64,000 nucleotides of DNA. Source: Bacillus crepusculi (GTDB lineage Bacteria > Bacillota > Bacilli > Bacillales > Bacillaceae). The notes beneath the pieces were generated by a model. That model made no database searches. It was not told the origin of the DNA and was given only the letters and a program-made list of their open reading frames with translations. Location: assembly GCF_014764715.1 (NCBI RefSeq), contig NZ_JACXXE010000003.1:248001-312000 (forward strand), given 5' to 3'. Positions 16,976 to 25,452 of the stretch are shown here, piece by piece. The position numbers and the translations under genes were made by a program. How positions within the stretch are numbered: the stretch's first letter is position 1; the number at the start of each line of letters is the position of its first letter.

Positions 16976-17866
16976 ATGGATACTCGGCATATTACGTATT
17001 TTATGGCTGTATTCAATCACTTGCATTTCACAAAGGCTGCTGAGCAATTAGGCATATCACAGCCTACATTAAGCCAGCAGATTCGGCTGCTTGAAGCTGA
17101 AGTTGGGATGCCGCTCTTTGATCGGATTGGTAAAAAAGTCGTAGCAACTGAAGCTGGTACGTTGCTTTATCAATATGGTATGAAAATGATTCAAGCTGAA
17201 AGAGATGCGAAAAACGCCATGAAAGAACTGTTATCTGAAAAACGAGGAACCGTTCGGCTTGCAGTACTTCCCTCTGATCTTGACTTTCAGCTTGTTCCGC
17301 TTTTTATAGAATTTAAAACGCTTTATCCTGAAACCAATTTAAAGGCATTTTCAACCATTCTCGTGCGCGAAGAGGTGCTTTCGCATAAAGTAGATCTCGG
17401 CATCGGGCTTCGTGGTCCTATGGATAAGCGTCTTGTTCAAATTCCACTTGGAAGTGAACCTTACGAACTATTTGTTCATTCAGACAATGAGCTGGCAAAA
17501 AAGCGTGAAGTGACGTTAGAAGAACTGACGCAGCATGCTTTGGTTATGTATCCGAAGGGGTATTTGGGCAGAGATTTAGTAGATGAAGTTTGTAGAGAAC
17601 AAGGTTTTGAATTGGACACCGTCATGGAAGTTGGTTCTGCAACTTCGCTATTGCAGTTGGTTGAAGCAGGGATTGGTGCAACCATCCAGCCGAGAGGGCT
17701 GTTAAAGCAGCATTCAGCATGGCCAGATATTGTCTCTATCCCTATTTCTGATCCAGCTCCTGTTCGGCATCTGGAATTAACTTATTATGCAGATCGATTT
17801 GTCAGCAAAGCACAAAAGCAGCTGTCCGAATGGCTGATTGACTTTTTCAAATCAAGAACTAACTAA
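16976..17866 (+). CDS. LysR-family transcriptional regulator
   Basis: 296 residues. The N-terminal winged helix-turn-helix reads HFTKAAEQLGISQPTLSQQI (about 17-36), and a periplasmic-binding-like effector domain follows from residue 90. The LPLFDRIGKKV-like region and overall length are standard; it resembles the CynR/CitR branch. It is divergent from the MFS transporter, so it probably controls that gene in response to the transported compound. The downstream acetyltransferase starts 16 bases after its stop and is likely co-transcribed. Confidence 0.88.
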   Translation: MDTRHITYFMAVFNHLHFTKAAEQLGISQPTLSQQIRLLEAEVGMPLFDRIGKKVVATEAGTLLYQYGMKMIQAERDAKNAMKELLSEKRGTVRLAVLPSDLDFQLVPLFIEFKTLYPETNLKAFSTILVREEVLSHKVDLGIGLRGPMDKRLVQIPLGSEPYELFVHSDNELAKKREVTLEELTQHALVMYPKGYLGRDLVDEVCREQGFELDTVMEVGSATSLLQLVEAGIGATIQPRGLLKQHSAWPDIVSIPISDPAPVRHLELTYYADRFVSKAQKQLSEWLIDFFKSRTN

Positions 17867-17882
17867 AAAGTGAGGTGAAAAC

Positions 17883-18446
17883 ATGAAGAATGAAAACAGC
17901 ATATTTACAAGGACAAACCGGGTTGTTATTCGCCAATTTGATCGGCAAGATATCGAAGCATTTTATCAATACCGAGCAAATCCCTCTATTGCGAAATTTC
18001 AATCCTGGGAGAACTACACGTATGAAGAAGCTGAATCATTTGTTCAACATCAAATGGCGCAAAAACCTAATCAACCTGGGACATGGTTTCAATACGCTAT
18101 TGCCTTATCTGATTCCAATCAGCTGATAGGAGATTGCGCCATTCATACACTAGACAGCGAGCCTAGAATCGTTGAAATAGGATTTACACTCGCACCTGAA
18201 TATCAAGGAATGGGCTATATTCACGAAGCTCTAGGTTCCATCCTAGAATATATTTTTCATACGTTGAACAAACATAAAATCATTGCCTTTACAGATGTAC
18301 GCAACGCAAAATCCATTCGAGTGCTGGAACGTTTAGAAATGAGACGCGAAGGACATTTGCTTCAAAATTATCTGTCAAAGGGGCATTGGGTCGATGAATA
18401 TCAATATGCCATTCTTCAATCTGAGTGGGCCGCTAAGCGTCATTAA
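17883..18446 (+). CDS. GNAT acetyltransferase, RimJ/RimL type
   Basis: 187 residues. It starts with the RimJ/RimL signature RTNRVVIRQFDRQDIEAFYQ. The acetyl-CoA region is VEIGFTLAPEYQGMGYIHEA near residue 100, and the late motif is RVLERLEMRREGHLLQNYLS. GAGGTG lies six bases before the ATG. It follows lysR with a 16-bp gap. Relatives acetylate protein N-termini or antibiotics; the substrate is not predictable. Confidence 0.8.
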   Translation: MKNENSIFTRTNRVVIRQFDRQDIEAFYQYRANPSIAKFQSWENYTYEEAESFVQHQMAQKPNQPGTWFQYAIALSDSNQLIGDCAIHTLDSEPRIVEIGFTLAPEYQGMGYIHEALGSILEYIFHTLNKHKIIAFTDVRNAKSIRVLERLEMRREGHLLQNYLSKGHWVDEYQYAILQSEWAAKRH

Positions 18447-18457
18447 ACATCTATTTC

Positions 18458-18496
18458 CTATTCAAAATCCACAGCTTCATTAAAATTGAACTTCAT
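18458..18496 (-). pseudogene. Possible 5' stub of a lost gene
   Basis: AAAGGAG lies seven bases before an ATG that opens only 12 codons (MKFNFNEAVDFE) before a TAG. A strong start signal with almost no frame suggests the beginning of a truncated gene; chance cannot be excluded. Confidence 0.25.
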
Positions 18497-18689
18497 ACGG
18501 TTGCTCCTTTATCAATTTTTCTTTATTCTAATGTTTTTTGATTAGATTGCAACTCATACCTCAAGGGCAGGTAAAGAAGAAAATAAAAGGCGGTTTTGAT
18601 CAACCTTCTATATACAAATAGAACTTTTCTATAACACTCACCATACTTTCTTTTTTTATAATAGAAAAAAATGAAATGTGGTGATATTG

Positions 18690-19391
18690 ATGTCTACAAC
18701 GATTGGGATTATGGGCGGTATGGGCCCTTTAGCGACGATTGATCTGATGAAAAAAATTATTTCTCATACACCAGCTATTAAAGATCAGGATCATTTACAT
18801 GTGATTGCTGATAATTACCCTCAAATTCCTGATAGAACCACTGCCATATTCGGGACAGGCGAAGACCCTACAGACTATATGATTGAATCAGCTAAGAGAT
18901 TAGAACGCGCCGGAGCGGATTTTATTCTTATTGCATGCAATACCGCACACTTCTTTTTACAAAACGTACGACAATCCACTCATATCCCTATCATGAACAT
19001 GCCATTAGATACAGCAAACCATCTGAAAGAACATCAGTATACATCTGTTGGATTGCTGGCTACAGACGGTACTTTAAAAACAAAGCTTTATCAAAATGCT
19101 TGTACAAATCATCATATTGAAGTCATAACGCCAAGTGAGGAGCTTCAAAAAAACGTCATGAATGGGATATATGCAGTAAAAGCAGGGAAATTAAGTAAAG
19201 GCGAAAGCGAATTGAAGATAGCTGCAGAAATTTTAATGAATCAAGGTGCTGAAGCCATCATTGCTGGTTGTACAGAAATCCCTGTAGTCTTAAGAGCAAC
19301 TAAAGAGGTGAATGTGATTGACCCGACTGTGATATTAGCTAAAAAAGCTGTAAAATTAGCGTATGAACTTGAAAAGCATAAAATTCAATAA
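18690..19391 (+). CDS. Aspartate/glutamate racemase family protein
   Basis: 233 residues. The two catalytic cysteines are visible in LIACNTAHFF (near 83) and IAGCTEIPVV (near 192), and the N-terminus IGIMGGMGPLATIDLMKKI is typical of the YgeA/RacX branch. Such enzymes racemise aspartate or other D/L amino acids without cofactor. The start is the ATG at 18690; a GTG four codons earlier is possible. A LysR gene follows after 20 bases on the same strand, suggesting an operon. Confidence 0.85.
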   Translation: MSTTIGIMGGMGPLATIDLMKKIISHTPAIKDQDHLHVIADNYPQIPDRTTAIFGTGEDPTDYMIESAKRLERAGADFILIACNTAHFFLQNVRQSTHIPIMNMPLDTANHLKEHQYTSVGLLATDGTLKTKLYQNACTNHHIEVITPSEELQKNVMNGIYAVKAGKLSKGESELKIAAEILMNQGAEAIIAGCTEIPVVLRATKEVNVIDPTVILAKKAVKLAYELEKHKIQ

Positions 19392-19411
19392 ACGTATCAT
19401 AAGGGGATAAA

Positions 19412-20296
19412 ATGAATATTGAGAATATAGAAGCGTTTATATATGTATGTCAGCTAGGAAGTATCAACAAAGCAGCGGAAGCACTGTATTTAACCCAGCC
19501 TTCCGTTTCGGCACGTATCCAATCGTTAGAAAAAGAATTAGACATAAAATTATTTGATAGACAGAGAAATAAACTGTCTCTCACAGAAAAAGGTAATCAT
19601 TTTTACCCGCATGCCCAAAAGATTCTTCACTCTTACCAAGAAGCAAAACATAGTCTTAAACAAATGATTATACCTTATGAATTGACGATTGGATGTGCAT
19701 CCTCTATTTCCAATAATCTATTGCCTAGCATATTGCCCGCTTTGAAAAAAAAGTACGAGAACCTTAAAGTGAAAATTGTAACGGGACATTCAAAGGATAT
19801 TGTTTATAAGTTGATCAACAATCAAGTGGACTTTGGAATTGTCAGAACTGAAACACACCCTCAAATTGAATCGATTCCAGTTTTTAGCGATCCAATAGGT
19901 CTTTTTGTCCCAACTCATCACCCGCTTGCCAGCTATGACACTATCCATATGAAAGAACTAGAAGAACAACCTTTTATTTTCTTTGACTATGGTTCATTCG
20001 ATTGGTTCATGCTGCATCGGTTATTTCAAAAAAACAATATCACACCGAACATTTCCATTGAGGTTGATCATATGGAGACCGCAAAGAGTTTAGTACTGCA
20101 AGGAATGGGGCTTTCGTTTCTCCCTCATCATTGTGTTAGAAATGAATTAACGCAAGGAACATTAACGCAAATTTCAATCGATCCATCCATCGATTTCAAC
20201 ATCAATATTGAGTTTATCTATAAAAAAGGAACATCCAAATCTGTTTTTATTGATCACCTTAAACAATTTTTTCATGATTTAGATCAAGCTACTTAA
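19412..20296 (+). CDS. LysR-family transcriptional regulator
   Basis: 294 residues. The N-terminal helix-turn-helix reads SINKAAEALYLTQPSVSARI, and the effector domain reads LTIGCASSISNNLLPSILPA onwards. AAGGGGAT lies before the ATG. It lies 20 bases downstream of the racemase gene and probably regulates that unit, although LysR genes more often sit divergent from their targets. The ligand is unknown. Confidence 0.85.
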   Translation: MNIENIEAFIYVCQLGSINKAAEALYLTQPSVSARIQSLEKELDIKLFDRQRNKLSLTEKGNHFYPHAQKILHSYQEAKHSLKQMIIPYELTIGCASSISNNLLPSILPALKKKYENLKVKIVTGHSKDIVYKLINNQVDFGIVRTETHPQIESIPVFSDPIGLFVPTHHPLASYDTIHMKELEEQPFIFFDYGSFDWFMLHRLFQKNNITPNISIEVDHMETAKSLVLQGMGLSFLPHHCVRNELTQGTLTQISIDPSIDFNINIEFIYKKGTSKSVFIDHLKQFFHDLDQAT

Positions 20297-20320
20297 AAAA
20301 AGCCCTATTAGGGGCTTTTC
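20295..20320. terminator. Bidirectional terminator
   Basis: AAAAGCCC-TATTA-GGGGCTTTT hairpin between lysR and the convergent SUKH-family gene. Confidence 0.85.
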
Positions 20321-20328
20321 ATCTTTTG

Positions 20329-21206
20329 CTATGATTTTTTCACTGGATGAATGTCTTCTCCCAAAAAGGCGGTATTAGGCTCTCCATTATTTTCTAGAAA
20401 CTCAGCAATTTCTTGCAGCTCTTTATTGATACGGTCATTCCTTGGCATATCTGGATTTAACAAAAGATGGAGTGAATAGTAGTGGCTGCTTGATACAAGA
20501 CTTCTTGATTTTTTATATGTTTGATGCATTTTTTCATACGATTGAAAAACCATTCTATTTCTTCAATTTCTTCCATCGGATAATGTGCCATTTTAAAGAG
20601 AGTCTGCTGACGTATGTCTTCCCTCTCAAATATGTGTTCAAGCTCTTCTTTACTGACATACAAATCCGAGGATTCCTCCTCAATCTCTACTACCTCGACC
20701 ATCGCATCATCAGCTGTATATAACTGCTCATTAAAATCATCGAAGGTATCTGCCAGCTTAAAATCTACTTCCAGCTCTAAATCAAAATAGTGAATAGGCG
20801 GATGTTCTTTCGTTTCTCGATAATCCATTGCGATCCATGTATCTTCTTCTCCGCTGATGATCACAAGCCCCTCAGGCAGATCCAATTCATCGTTTAACTG
20901 AGGACTATTCATAATTCCATCATCTTTGGCGATTCCTCTTAGATGGTCAAATTGAACATGATCCTCTGCCCATGAATTCGGCCGTTCGGTTGGAAAAGCA
21001 TTACGAACTGTAAAACCACCATTCCATTCTAAAATGAGCTTTTTGTATGTATCAGGTAAAGTGACACCAAGTGTTTTCTCTGCTATATGAACTTTTTCCT
21101 CATCTATCTTTTCTAACATGAAAGGACTCTCTTCTTCTTTTTCCCAGAATGGTTTCAAAGTGGATGCCTCTCCAGTATTTATTGAGATCAGTATATCATT
21201 GATCAC
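20329..21206 (-). pseudogene. SMI1/KNR4 (SUKH) family gene with a frameshift
   Basis: The first frame gives 249 residues with a SUKH-1 domain: TLGVTLPDTYKKLILEWNGG, then LPEGLVIISGEEDTWIAMDY. It stops at TAA near 20457, just after YQAATTIHS. A second frame overlapping that point continues naturally (LLLNPDMPRNDRINKELQEI) to 20329. One extra C in the CACTCC run near 20470 would join them as TIHSHLLLNPDMP. So it is a one-base deletion or a sequencing error. SUKH proteins are often immunity proteins against polymorphic toxins; no toxin gene is adjacent. Confidence 0.7.
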
Positions 21207-21260
21207 TGTACATGAACTTTAATTATTAATACAGTTTGACAGCTATAAATCCTTCTCCAT

Positions 21261-21289
21261 AAAAAAACAGACCCCTTTAAGGTCTGTTA
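21261..21289 (-). terminator. Terminator of the rap-phr operon
   Basis: AACAGACC / GGTCTGTT stem followed on the minus strand by a T-run (TTTTTTT), just after the phr stop. Confidence 0.8.
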
Positions 21290-21290
21290 C

Positions 21291-21491
21291 CTATACGTTT
21301 GGAGATGTTGCATTTCGATCGATCATTGTCGTGTTTCGATCGATTTTTTGTGGAATGAAAGTTGTATTTCGATTCGACTCCTCCATTGTTGTATTTCGAT
21401 TTGATGCTGGTTTAATCAAGCTAGATGCTTCATATACACCTGCACCTAGAAGGATAATAGAGCTTATAACAATCATTTTTTTAACACTCAT
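21291..21491 (-). CDS. Phr signalling-peptide precursor with four peptide repeats
   Basis: 66-residue export precursor. An N-terminal signal sequence (MSVKKMIVISSIILLGAGVY) is followed by a tail with four related pentapeptides: NRNTT, NRNTT, DRNTT and DRNAT, separated by 4-8 residues. The third reads I-DRNTT, almost the B. subtilis PhrH signal TDRNTT as I remember it. Phr precursors are secreted, cut to 5-6 residues, re-imported by Opp and inhibit their cognate Rap. The ATG at 21491 is preceded by GGAG and overlaps the rap gene end by 11 bases, the standard rap-phr arrangement. Four signals in one precursor is unusual compared with B. subtilis Phr peptides. Confidence 0.88.
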   Translation of the reverse strand: MSVKKMIVISSIILLGAGVYEASSLIKPASNRNTTMEESNRNTTFIPQKIDRNTTMIDRNATSPNV

Positions 21492-22569
21492 AAAGACACT
21501 CTCCTTTTTGAATATTATGTTGGGCTTGAAATGCCTTCCTGTAATATTCTGTTGCTTTCTCAAACTTTCCTCTTTTTTCATGAATAACTGCAAGGTTTTT
21601 AGTGAATTCTTCTACGAAAACAAACAACTGCTTTTCTTCAAATGTCTGTAGCATAGCTTGAATCTCTTCCTCATCATTACTTTCATATGTTGTTCTTATA
21701 GAACGTAATAATAAAATTTCATGCGGGTTCTCTTTATGAGAGACAAGTTCCAAAGCTTTATCCACTAATTTGGATGCTTCATCATTTTCTCCTGTCTTAT
21801 ATAGCGCCCAACAAAGGTTAACATATATGACCGATTTTACATCGTCCACACCATCTTCTGATATTTCAAGGGACTCTTGATAATATTGGATAGCCTTTGC
21901 ATAATCTTGTTTTTTTTCATAATTGTTTCCTATATTTAAAAGTGCCTTCGCAATCAACCTTTTATCCGCTATTTCTTCAGCGATGGAATAGGCTTTATTC
22001 AGATGTATTAATGATTTTTCATACTGCTTAAAATCATCATAATTTCCTGCGATTACAAATAAGCATTGAACTTTTCTAATCTTGTATAACTCATACTGAT
22101 CGTAAATTTCAAGCGCCTTTATGATGTGATGCATAGAAACATGAGTTTGTTTCATAATATAGTAGGCTTCAGCCACCTTGAAGTGAAACTCCGCTTGCTC
22201 AATATCATCTACAACCAGTGCGAGCTGCCTCTCAGCGATCTTGTAATATTGAATGGCCTGTACATATTCTTTTATGCTGAACTCAAACATCCCACGAAAA
22301 AATGCGTTGTAATACTGAAGCATGCCGGATAATTTATGATTTGAGTTTTCGATTTTATCCACTAGGTCTGCAATGGATAAAGACCGTTTCTCTGAAGGTT
22401 TAATATAATCAAGCATAAGTTGATGTCGAAAGCACATCAATTGATAATAAATCAGTAAATCCTGATCCTCTTCCATTCGTTCAATTTCTTGTTCTACCTC
22501 AGCTTTCAAAATCTCTGCATCGGGTACACTGAATTGCCGAATCATTTTATACCATTCATTTATTTTCAC
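21481..22569 (-). CDS. Rap family response regulator aspartate phosphatase
   Basis: 362 residues. The N-terminal three-helix bundle begins with the canonical INEWYKMIRQF. A TPR array follows (YYQESLEISEDGV, VNLCWALYKTGENDEA) to the standard ending FQAQHNIQKGECLYEC. Rap proteins dephosphorylate Spo0F or block ComA, DegU or other regulators, and the cognate Phr releases them; the target cannot be told from sequence. The gene starts at a GTG, the usual Rap start. It overlaps phr by 11 bases. A ComA-like box about 95 bases upstream suggests activation by quorum sensing. It is the intact counterpart of the wrecked copy at 12.9-13.7 kb. Confidence 0.92.
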   Translation of the reverse strand: MKINEWYKMIRQFSVPDAEILKAEVEQEIERMEEDQDLLIYYQLMCFRHQLMLDYIKPSEKRSLSIADLVDKIENSNHKLSGMLQYYNAFFRGMFEFSIKEYVQAIQYYKIAERQLALVVDDIEQAEFHFKVAEAYYIMKQTHVSMHHIIKALEIYDQYELYKIRKVQCLFVIAGNYDDFKQYEKSLIHLNKAYSIAEEIADKRLIAKALLNIGNNYEKKQDYAKAIQYYQESLEISEDGVDDVKSVIYVNLCWALYKTGENDEASKLVDKALELVSHKENPHEILLLRSIRTTYESNDEEEIQAMLQTFEEKQLFVFVEEFTKNLAVIHEKRGKFEKATEYYRKAFQAQHNIQKGECLYEC

Positions 22570-22662
22570 ACCTACATGTGAAAAGAACTTTCTCCATCCC
22601 TTATTCCCCTTCCACTAAGCTCCCTTATATTACATTTATTATCACATACAGTAATTTACAAA

Positions 22663-22682
22663 ACACCGAAAAGAAACCGCAA
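22663..22682 (-). promoter_or_regulatory. ComA-like box upstream of rap
   Basis: Minus strand TTGCGGTTTCTTTTCGGTGT, identical to 13691-13710. A GATAAT preceded by TG lies about 25 bases downstream and could be the -10 element of a ComA-dependent promoter. Confidence 0.5.
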
Positions 22683-22742
22683 GAAGAACAATTGTTGCAT
22701 CAATAGACCTTTGGCACATTTCATTATCATCACAAAACAAAT

Positions 22743-22767
22743 AGGCAGACACATTTCAGTCTGCCTT
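22743..22767 (-). terminator. Hairpin after cat
   Basis: AGGCAGAC / GTCTGCCT stem downstream of the acetyltransferase gene. The T-run is poor, so termination may be weak. Confidence 0.5.
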
Positions 22768-22802
22768 CATCTTCTAGATTTCCATGGGAATACCTTTTGC
22801 AT

Positions 22803-23465
22803 TCAGGTAATATACAATGAATCGTTTAACCACTCTTCACAATCTTCTATAAGCCACCTCAAATATTCCACATATTGACCGACGTGATAACCATCACAAA
22901 CAGCATGATGCACTTGAATAGCGACTGGCAAGATGATTTTTTCTTCTTTCATCTTAAATTGACCTAACGTAAATATTGGCAGTAAATAAGTTTCATCTGT
23001 AGATACATTAAGGTGAAAAGAAGTAAAATCAATCCACGGTAGACTTGATATATTGAATATGTTTTCTGGCATATGAGGTTTCGGAAATAGATTGCTGCTT
23101 TTGCTAAATGTTTCAATATCGGCCACACAGCTTTTATAAAACTGAGCAAAGTTTTCGTCATAAGGCGTCCAAATACTTGAAAATGTCTTTGTTTCTTTAT
23201 TTAAAATCGTATAACTAGGATGAAGAAGATCCCAGTGACCAAGTTCATCGTTCACTAAATCCATCCGAAACTCTGGTATTTTTTGCACAGCTCTTGCTAA
23301 CAAATAAATTTGCACAGGATATACTTTTAGCTTTTTTTCTTTCAATATGGAATGCAATGTCGTGATGTCTAGATCGATCACCAGGCTATATGAGCATCGG
23401 GTTAACGTCATATAATGATGAAAGTGCTCTTTTCGTGGATAATTTTCGTCTATGAGTTTAAACAT
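22803..23465 (-). CDS. cat86: Chloramphenicol O-acetyltransferase (cat-86 type)
   Basis: 220 residues, the class A CAT length. The catalytic motif H-H-x3-D-G is HHAVCDG at 186-192. The sequence agrees closely with what I remember of Cat-86 of B. pumilus (start MFKxIDENYxRKEHFHHYMT, end EEWLNDSLxIT). It transfers acetyl from acetyl-CoA to the 3-hydroxyl of chloramphenicol in the cytoplasm. Expression is governed by a leader peptide and a hairpin that hides the ribosome site, both present upstream. The gene is a natural chromosomal resistance gene of this group rather than part of a visible mobile element. Confidence 0.95.
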   Translation of the reverse strand: MFKLIDENYPRKEHFHHYMTLTRCSYSLVIDLDITTLHSILKEKKLKVYPVQIYLLARAVQKIPEFRMDLVNDELGHWDLLHPSYTILNKETKTFSSIWTPYDENFAQFYKSCVADIETFSKSSNLFPKPHMPENIFNISSLPWIDFTSFHLNVSTDETYLLPIFTLGQFKMKEEKIILPVAIQVHHAVCDGYHVGQYVEYLRWLIEDCEEWLNDSLYIT

Positions 23466-23470
23466 TTTTT

Positions 23471-23512
23471 ATCTCCTCCTGAATGTGATTTCTTGTAAAT
23501 TCAGGAGGAGAT
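23471..23512 (-). promoter_or_regulatory. Translational attenuator hairpin of cat
   Basis: Perfect 14-bp inverted repeat ATCTCCTCCTGAAT / ATTCAGGAGGAGAT with a 14-nt loop. The downstream arm contains the cat Shine-Dalgarno AGGAGGAG. In cat-86 a ribosome stalled by chloramphenicol in the leader opens this stem and frees the ribosome site. Confidence 0.93.
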
Positions 23513-23530
23513 TTTATCTGTTTTCACCAC
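23501..23530 (-). CDS. Leader peptide of cat (9 aa)
   Basis: GTG GTG AAA ACA GAT AAA ATC TCC TCC TGA encodes MVKTDKISS, matching the known cat-86 leader, where stalling is set by the MVKTD codons. The stop lies inside the attenuator arm. AAAGGATG upstream serves as ribosome site. A third GTG at 23531-23533 leaves the exact first codon open. Confidence 0.85.
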   Translation of the reverse strand: MVKTDKISS

Positions 23531-23617
23531 CACAATCATCCTTTCAAGAGATATGTTATCTGTCTAACACTACTGTGAATTATAACGTTTTCATTCAAAG
23601 GCTAACTTAAGCTTAGC

Positions 23618-24424
23618 CTACGATAAAGCCTCCAGCAACTCTTCGTAAGTAATCTTGCCGAATGTGAACTTTTCCAGTGCGATATATTTTTTCTCCGCTG
23701 AGGTATTCATTCTATTATGACATTCATTGACTAACTCATTTTCATTTGGTAATGGTTCATGTATATGATCATTTTTTCGAAATGCTTCATAGTATCTTAT
23801 ACCAAATATTCTCTAGGACATCGCATTGATGTGAATTCCGTCTGGGTTAGATATAAGACCTTTCGCAGTAACATAATAGCAATTTTCATTATGATGTGCA
23901 TATTTTTGTAGTTCCTCATTAATACGTTGATATTCCACACACCCAGCGCCAAATGCCACCTGTCCCAAGTAATCTCCCAAACCTCCTATCAAAAACGGAA
24001 TGTTAGGCACAGATAATTCTGTTCTTAGTTCATAGTATTCTTTGTATTTCCCATCTTGGCTGTCACTTTCCCCTTGATGCCATAATATTCCGACCAATTT
24101 GCTATTTTCCTTTGCAAATTTAGCTTCATTTACTGCATGACGAAATAATGCTCCATTTAGCGACCACTCATCAATGGAACTACCACCTTCTGCACATGGA
24201 ATAAGACCTATCTTCTCTCCTTCATGATCCTTACACCAAGCCTCCGCAAAGGAAGCCGCCAGTCCTACGCCAGCTACCGGCCTATCAAAATGAATGGGTT
24301 CAGTCATCATTTGCCATCTACCATTTCGCAGCATCATGATTCTTTCATTATAAATCGGAGGCACTTCATGTTTGAATCCACGCCCCGCCATATTTGATTG
24401 TCCTATTAGTAAAAGTGACTTCAT
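23618..24424 (-). pseudogene. Sialate O-acetylesterase (SASA) family gene with an internal amber codon
   Basis: The first 203 codons encode a SASA/SGNH hydrolase: the nucleophile block LLIGQSNMAGRG, GLIPCAEGGSSIDEW, GILWHQGESD and the distal DGIHINAMS. Directly after this comes a TAG at 23813-23815. The same frame then continues 65 codons to a proper stop at 23618, reading RIFGIRYYEAF, the usual sequence after this motif. The family normally has a leucine at this point, so TTG to TAG is the likely change. All catalytic residues are upstream of the stop, so a shortened enzyme might fold, but the last quarter would be lost. Confidence 0.8.
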
Positions 24425-24591
24425 ATCTTTCTCCCCTCCACTAAATATTTTATCAAATGTGTATTCATCTGAACGTTATCATTTTACCCTTCCTTTTTAT
24501 ATTCATATTTGTCTATTTTTGTCGAAAGGATAGTAAAAAGGAATTGCTTATTGTAAGATCCTAATGCATCTATAAATCAGGAGGATCTACT

Positions 24592-25011
24592 ATGAAGAAA
24601 TATTTTTTATTATTTTTTACTTGTTTATTATTGTTAACAGCTTGTAGCAGTGCAGCATCTACTAAAAAACAGCTCACCACAGACAACCTTATTGAAGCTT
24701 TCAAAAGTGCTGGGCTTGAAGCAGAAAAACCAACTGATCTTAAACAAAAAGAGTTTGGCAATATAAGAGAAGAAGGAAAAAGGATTCTCATTCCCTCTTT
24801 AGGCGAAAATGCTGGTGGGAGAATTTTTAAATTTGGAAATGAAACTGATCTTAACCAGGCAAAATCATATTACGATGAGTTGGGCAATGCTGGGTCTATG
24901 TTTTACTCCCACACATATTCAAAAGGAGATTTCTTATTACAAATGAATGGAGAAATGAAAGATTCTGAATTTGAAAAATATAAGAAAGTGATGGATGAGG
25001 AAATAGAATAG
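24592..25011 (+). CDS. Small lipoprotein (139 aa), unknown
   Basis: The type II signal peptide MKKYFLLFFTCLLLLTAC carries the lipobox L-T-A-C, so the mature protein is lipid-anchored at Cys18. The remainder is soluble, charged and without further membrane segments (FGNETDLNQAKSYYDELG). AGGAGG lies seven bases before the ATG. I recall similar Bacillus lipoproteins without known function. It is monocistronic and lies just outside the tRNA-flanked island. Confidence 0.8.
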   Translation: MKKYFLLFFTCLLLLTACSSAASTKKQLTTDNLIEAFKSAGLEAEKPTDLKQKEFGNIREEGKRILIPSLGENAGGRIFKFGNETDLNQAKSYYDELGNAGSMFYSHTYSKGDFLLQMNGEMKDSEFEKYKKVMDEEIE

Positions 25012-25112
25012 TTTTATTTTTCATTTACTTATTGCTTCTTTAATCTTTAAAAAGAAGGATTCTTTAAGGTGGTCTCTAATTCAGCAGGCGTCGAACAATT
25101 ACTCGGGTTCAG

Positions 25113-25192
25113 AAAAACAAAAAACCCTTGCTAGGCAAGGGTTTCAACGCTGATTGACTGGCTCGAACCAGCGACCTCTCCCCTGTCAAGGT
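25113..25192. repeat. Degenerate duplicate of the tRNA-Val 3' half (att-like)
   Basis: About 80 bp matching 27934-28017 with four substitutions and four gapped bases. It covers the tRNA terminator, T-arm and anticodon 3' side, then similarity stops at CAAGGT. Both copies have the same orientation and bracket the toxin-immunity genes, as expected of an old attachment-site duplication. Confidence 0.8.
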
Positions 25193-25452
25193 GAATGACC
25201 CATTAGGATATAAACAGAAAAATCCTGTTATAAAGTGTCATCATGAAAGGGTCAATCTTATTCTTATTATAATGAAATCGACATAGTTAATCAAACATTC
25301 GTTCCCGTTCAAAAAAGAGTAGCTATAAAGAGCCACTCTTTATTTAAGTTCATCAGCTTTTTTTACTTTTGCTTCTTTAGCCCTTCCCGATAATTTCTCT
25401 AGAAAGAACAACTTCAGATCGTTCCTTTTTTGAATAATCTCATTAAAACGAA
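25193..25452. other. Non-coding end of the island
   Basis: It holds a terminator at 25311-25343 and, on the minus strand, an open tail of about 40 codons ending at 25340. No complete gene was found. Confidence 0.5.
25311..25343 (-). terminator. Terminator of the toxin-immunity operon
   Basis: Minus strand AAAGAGTGGCT-CTTTAT-AGCTACTCTTTTTT hairpin with a T-tail. Confidence 0.75.

Noticed and set aside
24592-25011. Lipoprotein considered as part of the tRNA-flanked island
   Set aside because: It lies outside the left repeat (25113-25192), has its own ribosome site and shows no link to the toxin genes.
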